From positions 62,001-126,000 of the forward strand of contig JAUYQZ010000001.1 of assembly GCA_030695415.1 (NCBI GenBank): a stretch of 64,000 bases of DNA, in the 5' to 3' direction. The DNA comes from Hylemonella sp. (GTDB lineage Bacteria > Pseudomonadota > Gammaproteobacteria > Burkholderiales > Burkholderiaceae_C). This document shows positions 59,188-64,000 of the stretch, one piece after another (the first letter of the stretch is position 1; each line of letters starts with the position of its first letter). The notes under the pieces were generated by a model. The model was not told the DNA's origin. It saw only the letters and a list, made by a program, of their open reading frames with translations, and made no database searches. The translations under genes were made by a program, and so were the position numbers.

Positions 59188-60383
59188 GCGGTTCCCGTGC
59201 GGGTCGTCGCGTAGGGCACGGTCAGCCGCACCAGGGTCCCGCCGCCGCTGCGCGGGCTGATGGCCACCACGCCGCCGAGGCGCTGGGCGCGCTCCTGCAT
59301 GATGCCCAGGCCGAAATGCGCGCTGCCGTCGGCCGGCTGCTTGGTGAGGCCGCGGCCGTCGTCCTCCACCCGCACGTCCAGATGCGAGCCACTGTGGATC
59401 AGGGTCAGCCAGGCCTGTTGCGCACCGGCGTGGCGGCCGATGTTGGCCAGCGCCTCCTGCACGATGTGGAAGACCTGCACCTCCTGCTCGACCGAGAGGC
59501 CGAGGTCGGACACCTCGCACTGCAGCTGCAGCGCAATGCCGGCCCGCTGGCGGAATTCGGTGGCCAGGCCCTGCACGGCATGCAGCAGGCCCTGCGGGTC
59601 CATGACGGTGCGGAAGTTGGTCATGATCTCGCGCAGATTGGCCTGGATGCTGCCCACGGCCTGCTCGACATCGTCGAAGTATTTCTGCGACAGCCCGTCG
59701 TCATGCGCGCGCATGGCGTCCTGCAGCAGGGGCAGGCGCATGTTCACGTAGACCAGGCTCTGGGCAATGCTGTCGTGCACCTCGCTGGCCAGGAACTTGC
59801 GCTCGGTCATCACGGTGCTGCACAGGGTTTCGCGCTCCAGCCGCGCGTTGTGCAGGGCCAGCCCCAGCAACTCGCCGATGGAACGCAGCACGGTCTGGAT
59901 GTCGGCGTCGAGTTCGCCGTCACCTTCGAAGAACAGGTTGTAAAGGCCGAGCATGCGGCCGCGGTGGCGCAGGGGCACGGCCAGCATGCGCCGGCAGTCC
60001 TGGTAGAAGCGTGCGTCGCTGGGGTGCTGGCGCGCGCAGGCGCTCATGTCGGCGGTCCAGGCCGGGGCTTCGCTGTCGGCGGCCACGCCGCAGGTGCCGC
60101 AGTGCCGGTCCACCATCAGCTCGGCCATGCGCACCTCGGGCGGCAGGCCCACGTCGCCCACCATGCGCATGTGCTCGCCGTCTTCCGACAGGATGCGCAC
60201 CACGCCAGCGTGGGCACCGGCCAGGCGCACGATCGGCGCCAGGAACTGGCCCAGCAGGGTTTCCAACTCGTGGCCATCGCTCAGGCCGGCGGTGATTTCA
60301 GCCAACAGACTGGCCACCGGCGGCGCCTCGGCCGCTGGCGCGGTGACAGCCAGGCCCGCCGGCTGAAGCGCGGGCCTCAGCAT
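59184..60383 (-). CDS. NarX-like sensor histidine kinase with Cys-containing GAF domain
   Basis: A 399-residue soluble kinase. A GAF domain (about 25-180) carries four cysteines: Cys95 and Cys98 (HCGTCG), Cys116 and Cys130, a pattern that may hold an iron-sulfur cluster or act as a thiol switch. The HisKA_3 dimerisation and phospho-acceptor is His203 (SEVHDSIAQSLVYVN). The ATPase domain includes VFHIVQEALANIGRHAGA and DDGRGL. No transmembrane segment is seen, so it senses a cytoplasmic signal, perhaps a reduced sulfur or redox signal. Confidence 0.85.
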   Translation of the reverse strand: MLRPALQPAGLAVTAPAAEAPPVASLLAEITAGLSDGHELETLLGQFLAPIVRLAGAHAGVVRILSEDGEHMRMVGDVGLPPEVRMAELMVDRHCGTCGVAADSEAPAWTADMSACARQHPSDARFYQDCRRMLAVPLRHRGRMLGLYNLFFEGDGELDADIQTVLRSIGELLGLALHNARLERETLCSTVMTERKFLASEVHDSIAQSLVYVNMRLPLLQDAMRAHDDGLSQKYFDDVEQAVGSIQANLREIMTNFRTVMDPQGLLHAVQGLATEFRQRAGIALQLQCEVSDLGLSVEQEVQVFHIVQEALANIGRHAGAQQAWLTLIHSGSHLDVRVEDDGRGLTKQPADGSAHFGLGIMQERAQRLGGVVAISPRSGGGTLVRLTVPYATTRTGTA

Positions 60384-60601
60384 GGCGACCCCCCTTCGGA
60401 GCGGCAGCTAGGATGGATCATTGTGTCCTCTGTGCACCATGCTGGGGCGTGGTGCATGGTTTATGGTTATATATTCACCAATCAGTATATGGACGAATAC
60501 CCCCGGGGGGAAGGCTGGTTTACAGCTTTGACCCTCAGGTTTTCCCTGACTGGTGCGCCGCTTGGCCCGATTTTCCGGCAACGCCACCCGGGGATACCCC
60601 A

Positions 60602-60617
60602 TTACCCATTTGGGTAA
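60602..60617. promoter_or_regulatory. Operator-like palindrome TTACCC-ATTT-GGGTAA upstream of soeA
   Basis: Exact 6-bp inverted arms around ATTT, 60 bp before the soeA ATG. Matches 43631-43646 in 13 of 16 bases. Contains TACCCAT, a NarL-type half-site. Confidence 0.55.
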
Positions 60618-60625
60618 GGCGGTAA

Positions 60626-60641
60626 TTACCCGAGTCGGTAA
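60626..60641. promoter_or_regulatory. Second palindrome TTACC-CGAGTC-GGTAA upstream of soeA
   Basis: 5-bp inverted arms of the same TTACC/GGTAA type, centred 24 bp from the first, about 35 bp before the ATG. Confidence 0.4.
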
Positions 60642-60676
60642 TAGACGTTTTCCCTCAGGCTTGCGGTAATCCTAGG

Positions 60677-63583
60677 ATGGCATCCACTCCCTTGCACGAC
60701 CCGCAAGCCCCGCCGATGGCCGGGGCCACCACCGACACCCGCAACACCACCTGCTACATGTGCGCCTGCCGCTGCGGCATCAAGGTTCACCTGCGCAACG
60801 GCGAGGTTCGCTACATCGAAGGCAACCCGGACCACCCCCTGAACAAGGGCGTGATCTGCGCCAAGGGTTCCTCCGGCATCATGAAGCAGTACTCCCCGGC
60901 GCGCCTGACCAAGCCGCTGAAGCGCAAGGCGGGCAGCGAGCGCGGCGCCGGCGAGTTCGAGGAAATTTCCTGGGAAGAGGCCTTCTCCACGCTGGAGACG
61001 CGCCTGCGCCACCTGCGCGCCACCGACCCCAAGAAGTTCGCCCTCTTCACCGGGCGCGACCAGATGCAGGCCCTCACCGGCCTGTTTGCGCGCCAGTTCG
61101 GCACGCCCAACTACGCGGCCCACGGCGGCTTCTGCTCGGTCAACATGGCCGCCGGCATGATCTACACCATCGGCGGCTCCTTCTGGGAGTTCGGTGGCCC
61201 GGATCTGGACCGCTCCAAGCTCTTCATCATGTTCGGCACGGCGGAGGACCACCACTCCAACCCGATGAAGATGGCGCTGTCCAAGTTCAAGCGCAACGGC
61301 GGACGCTTCATCTCGGTCAACCCGGTGCGCACCGGCTACTCAGCCATTGCCGACGAGTGGGTGCCCATCAAGCCCGGCACCGACGGCGCCATGCTGCTGG
61401 CGCTGATCCACGAGCTGATTGCGCTGGGCCTGTACGACCGCGAGTTTCTCGCGCGCTACACCAACGCCGGCCAGCTGGTGAACCAGGACACGCAAGGCGA
61501 CGAGTTCGGCATGTTCCTGCGCAAGCCCGATGGCGACAAGGTCAACCCGCTGCGCCCGGCCAACTTCTGGTGGTGGGACCGTCACACGGGCCAGGCCGTG
61601 GCCGACCACACCGAGGGCGCCGACCCGGCCCTGCTGGGCCAGTTCGCCATGCCCGACGGCACGCCCGCGGTGCCGTCCTTCCAGCTGCTGGCCGACCGCG
61701 TCAAGGCCTACACCCCGGAATGGGCCGCCGGCATCACCGGCGTGCCGGCCGCCACCATCCGCCGCATGGCGCACGAGATGGGCATCACCGCGCGCGACCA
61801 GAAGATCGAGCTGCCCATTGCCTGGACCGACAGCTGGGGCAAGAAGCATGAGTCGGTGACCGGCAACCCGGTGTCCTTCCACGCCATGCGCGGTCTCGCC
61901 GCGCACAGCAACGGTTTCCAGACCATCCGCGCGCTGGCCATCCTGATGAGCCTGCTGGGCACCATCGACCGCCCGGGCGGCTTTCGCCACAAGGCGCCCT
62001 ACCCGCGCGCCGTGCCGCCCAATGCGCGCCCGCCCAAAGGTCCGCAGGCCGTCAAGCCCAACACGCCGCTGGACGGCGCGCCGCTGGGCTGGCCCGAGAG
62101 CCCGGACGACCTGTTCGTCGACGAGCAGGGCGGCCCGGTGCGCCTGGACAAGGGCTTCTCCTGGGAACACCCGCTGTCGGCCCACGGGCTGATGCACAAC
62201 GCCATCACCAATGCCTGGCGCGGCGACCCCTACCCGATCGACACCCTGATGATCTTCATGGCGAACATGGCGTGGAACTCCACCATGAACACCAGCGAAG
62301 TGCGCAAGATGTTGAACGACAAGCGCGAGGACGGGGAGTACAAGATCCCCTTCCTGGTGGTCTGCGACGCCTTCCAGTCCGAGATGACGGCCTTCGCCGA
62401 CCTGGTGCTGCCCGACACGACCTACCTGGAGCGGCACGACGTCATGTCCTTCCTGGACCGCCCGATCTCCGAGTTCGAGGGCCCGGTGGATTCGGTGCGC
62501 ATCCCGGTGGTGGCGCCGAAGGGCGAGTGCAAGCCCTTCCAGGAGGTGCTGGTCGAACTCGCCGGCCGCCTCAAGTTCCCGGCCTTCACCACGCCCGAAG
62601 GCACACGCAAGTTCCGCGACTACCCGGACTTCATCGTCAACTACGAAACGGCCCCGGGCTCCGGCATCGGCTTCCTGGCCGGCTGGCGCGGCAAGGGCGG
62701 CGAGAAGTCCATGCGCGGCGAACCCAACCCGCGCCAGTGGGAGATGTACGCGCAGAACAACTGCGTCTTCCAGTACGAGATGCCGCTGAACATCCAGTAC
62801 ATGCGCAACTGGAACCGCGACTACATGCAGTGGGCCCAGTCCATGGGCCTGCGCCGAGACGCCGACCCCATCGTGATCCACATCTATTCCGAATTCCTGC
62901 AGGGCTTCCGCCGCGCCGCGCAGGGCAAGCGCGCGGGCCGGCAGCCGCCGGACCACCTGCGCAAGCGGGTGGAGACCTACTTCGACCCGCTGCCCTTCTA
63001 CTACACGCCGCTCGAATCGCAGGCCACCGACACCGCCACCTACCCGCTCAACGCGGTGACGCAGCGCCCCATGGCCATGTACCACGCCTGGGATTCCCAG
63101 AACGCCTGGCTGCGCCAGATCCACACCTACAACTTCCTCTTCGTCAACCCGGTCACCGCGAAAGCGCAGGACATCGAAGACGGCGGCTGGATGTGGGTGG
63201 AGTCGCAATGGGGCAAGGTGCGCTGCCTGTGCCGCTACTCCGAAGCGGTGGAGCCCGGCACGGTCTGGACCTGGAACGCCATCGGCAAGGCGCCGGGCGC
63301 CTGGCGCCTCACGCCGGACGCCAACGAATCGCGCCAGGGCTTCCTGCTCAACCACCTGATCAGCGAAGAACTGCCCGGCTCCAGGGCTGGCAGCACGGTG
63401 TCCAACTCCGACCCGATCACCGGGCAGGCCGGCTGGTACGACGTGCGCGTGCGCATCTACAAGGCCGAGCCCGGCGAACCGGAAGAATCGTGGCCGCGCT
63501 TCGACGCCGTGCCCGCCGCGCCCGGCACCGGCAAGACGCCCGAGACGCAGTCCTACTTCGCGGGCAAGGGAGAATGGAAATGA
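60677..63583 (+). CDS. soeA: Cytoplasmic sulfite dehydrogenase molybdopterin subunit SoeA
   Basis: A 968-residue member of the complex iron-sulfur molybdoenzymes, expected to oxidise sulfite to sulfate. The N-terminal 4Fe-4S site is CYMCACRCG with a fourth Cys in GVICAKG. Long molybdopterin-guanine-dinucleotide domains follow (GGFCSVNMAAGM, GRFISVNPVRTGYS). There is no Tat signal, so it is cytoplasmic, which fits Soe rather than polysulfide or thiosulfate reductase. soeB overlaps its stop. Phs/Psr remain alternatives by family. Confidence 0.85.
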   Translation: MASTPLHDPQAPPMAGATTDTRNTTCYMCACRCGIKVHLRNGEVRYIEGNPDHPLNKGVICAKGSSGIMKQYSPARLTKPLKRKAGSERGAGEFEEISWEEAFSTLETRLRHLRATDPKKFALFTGRDQMQALTGLFARQFGTPNYAAHGGFCSVNMAAGMIYTIGGSFWEFGGPDLDRSKLFIMFGTAEDHHSNPMKMALSKFKRNGGRFISVNPVRTGYSAIADEWVPIKPGTDGAMLLALIHELIALGLYDREFLARYTNAGQLVNQDTQGDEFGMFLRKPDGDKVNPLRPANFWWWDRHTGQAVADHTEGADPALLGQFAMPDGTPAVPSFQLLADRVKAYTPEWAAGITGVPAATIRRMAHEMGITARDQKIELPIAWTDSWGKKHESVTGNPVSFHAMRGLAAHSNGFQTIRALAILMSLLGTIDRPGGFRHKAPYPRAVPPNARPPKGPQAVKPNTPLDGAPLGWPESPDDLFVDEQGGPVRLDKGFSWEHPLSAHGLMHNAITNAWRGDPYPIDTLMIFMANMAWNSTMNTSEVRKMLNDKREDGEYKIPFLVVCDAFQSEMTAFADLVLPDTTYLERHDVMSFLDRPISEFEGPVDSVRIPVVAPKGECKPFQEVLVELAGRLKFPAFTTPEGTRKFRDYPDFIVNYETAPGSGIGFLAGWRGKGGEKSMRGEPNPRQWEMYAQNNCVFQYEMPLNIQYMRNWNRDYMQWAQSMGLRRDADPIVIHIYSEFLQGFRRAAQGKRAGRQPPDHLRKRVETYFDPLPFYYTPLESQATDTATYPLNAVTQRPMAMYHAWDSQNAWLRQIHTYNFLFVNPVTAKAQDIEDGGWMWVESQWGKVRCLCRYSEAVEPGTVWTWNAIGKAPGAWRLTPDANESRQGFLLNHLISEELPGSRAGSTVSNSDPITGQAGWYDVRVRIYKAEPGEPEESWPRFDAVPAAPGTGKTPETQSYFAGKGEWK

Positions 63584-64000
63584 CGCAGCTCGCCCTGGTC
63601 ATCGACCTCAACGTCTGTGTCGGCTGCCATGCCTGCGTGACCAGCTGCAAGCAGTGGAACACCTCGGGCACGGCCGGCGCGCTGGCCGACCTCAACCCCT
63701 ACGCCGCCGAGCCCAACGGCACCTTCTTCAACCGCGTGCAGACCTTTGAGGTGGGCGAGTACCCCAACACGCAGACCGTGCACTTCCCCAAGAGTTGCCT
63801 GCACTGCGAGGACCCGCCCTGCGTGCCGGTCTGCCCCACGGGCGCGAGCTACAAGCGCGAGAGCGACGGCATCGTGCTGGTGGACTACGACAAGTGCATC
63901 GGCTGCAAGTACTGCTCCTGGGCCTGCCCCTATGGCGCGCGCGAGTTCGACGAAGACCGCAAGGTGATGACCAAGTGCACGCTGTGCGTGGACCGCATCT
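63580..64000 (+). CDS. soeB: SoeB iron-sulfur subunit, cut by window edge
   Basis: About 140 residues of a four-cluster ferredoxin-like electron-transfer subunit are visible. Motifs: CVGCHACVTSCKQWN, CLHCEDPPCVPVCP, CIGCKYCSWACP and CTLCVDRI. It begins MTQLALVIDLNVC with no signal peptide. ATG 63580 overlaps the soeA stop (ATGA). The membrane subunit SoeC would be expected downstream, outside the window. Confidence 0.88.
   Translation, partial: MTQLALVIDLNVCVGCHACVTSCKQWNTSGTAGALADLNPYAAEPNGTFFNRVQTFEVGEYPNTQTVHFPKSCLHCEDPPCVPVCPTGASYKRESDGIVLVDYDKCIGCKYCSWACPYGAREFDEDRKVMTKCTLCVDRI

Larger units (their letters stand above)
60384..60676. promoter_or_regulatory. Divergent control region of the sensor kinase and soeA
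   Basis: A 293-bp region. TGCACCA (60433-60439) and TGGTGCA (60450-60456) are inverted arms. An A/T-rich stretch near 60467-60488 (TATATTCACC...AGTATAT) could hold the kinase promoter. Two palindromes near soeA are listed separately. Confidence 0.5.

Noticed and set aside
61340..63355. 671-codon minus-strand frame opposite soeA
   Set aside because: Shadow of soeA, same low-complexity composition.

Overview
The window is about 64 kb of GC-rich DNA from a betaproteobacterium of the order Burkholderiales, most likely Comamonadaceae (Rhodoferax/Acidovorax-like). The reasons are the gyrA-serC-pheA-tyrA-aroA/cmk-rpsA-ihfB-lapA-lapB-hldA-hldD gene order, the AroA-Cmk fusion, and intergenic repeats of a type I associate with that family. 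I named no species; everything rests on reading translations and motifs by eye.

Layout. 1-15.7 kb: housekeeping block. Minus strand: gph (cut by the window edge), ubiG and an OmpA-type lipoprotein. Plus strand: the gyrA-to-hldD run. 15.8-20.4 kb (minus): acyl-CoA ligase, DUF4156-type lipoprotein, a 201-residue conserved protein and a DUF2339 membrane protein. 20.5-22.2 kb: two response regulators, one with an HPt domain. 22.2-29.6 kb: 5-oxoprolinase, an Asp/Glu racemase and a DctP-DctQ-DctM TRAP transporter. 29.6-37 kb: patchwork of a cupin, an HD-GYP protein, crcB, a lower-GC insert with a putative abortive-infection membrane protein, a DUF6064-like protein, an aldo/keto reductase and a serine hydrolase. 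A short chimeric scar joining the crcB start to the dctM end lies in this patchwork.

37-57.7 kb: a reverse dissimilatory sulfite reductase (rDsr) locus. The plus strand carries dsrABEFHCMKLJOPN, a Cys-less DsrC paralogue, dsrR and a sirohaem-pathway methyltransferase. Divergent from dsrA is a ten-gene minus-strand operon (43511 to 37007) of mostly unnamed genes: a 75-residue protein, a Cas6/RAMP-like protein, a second Cys-less DsrC paralogue, a 202-residue protein, a TauD-type dioxygenase, an HTH/coiled-coil/2Fe-2S/flavin-reductase fusion, an S24/LexA-like domain with Arg in place of the catalytic Lys, and three further small or conserved proteins. This operon is the best candidate for a poorly described system.

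57.8-64 kb: a lipoprotein, a NarL-type response regulator with a NarX-like sensor kinase, then divergently soeA and the start of soeB (cytoplasmic sulfite oxidation). Together the locus would oxidise stored or periplasmic sulfur to sulfite (Dsr) and then to sulfate (Soe). A 16-bp palindrome of the form ACCC-N4-GGGT occurs both in the dsrA/accessory-operon divergent region and upstream of soeA. I infer that the adjacent two-component system may coordinate both halves of the pathway.
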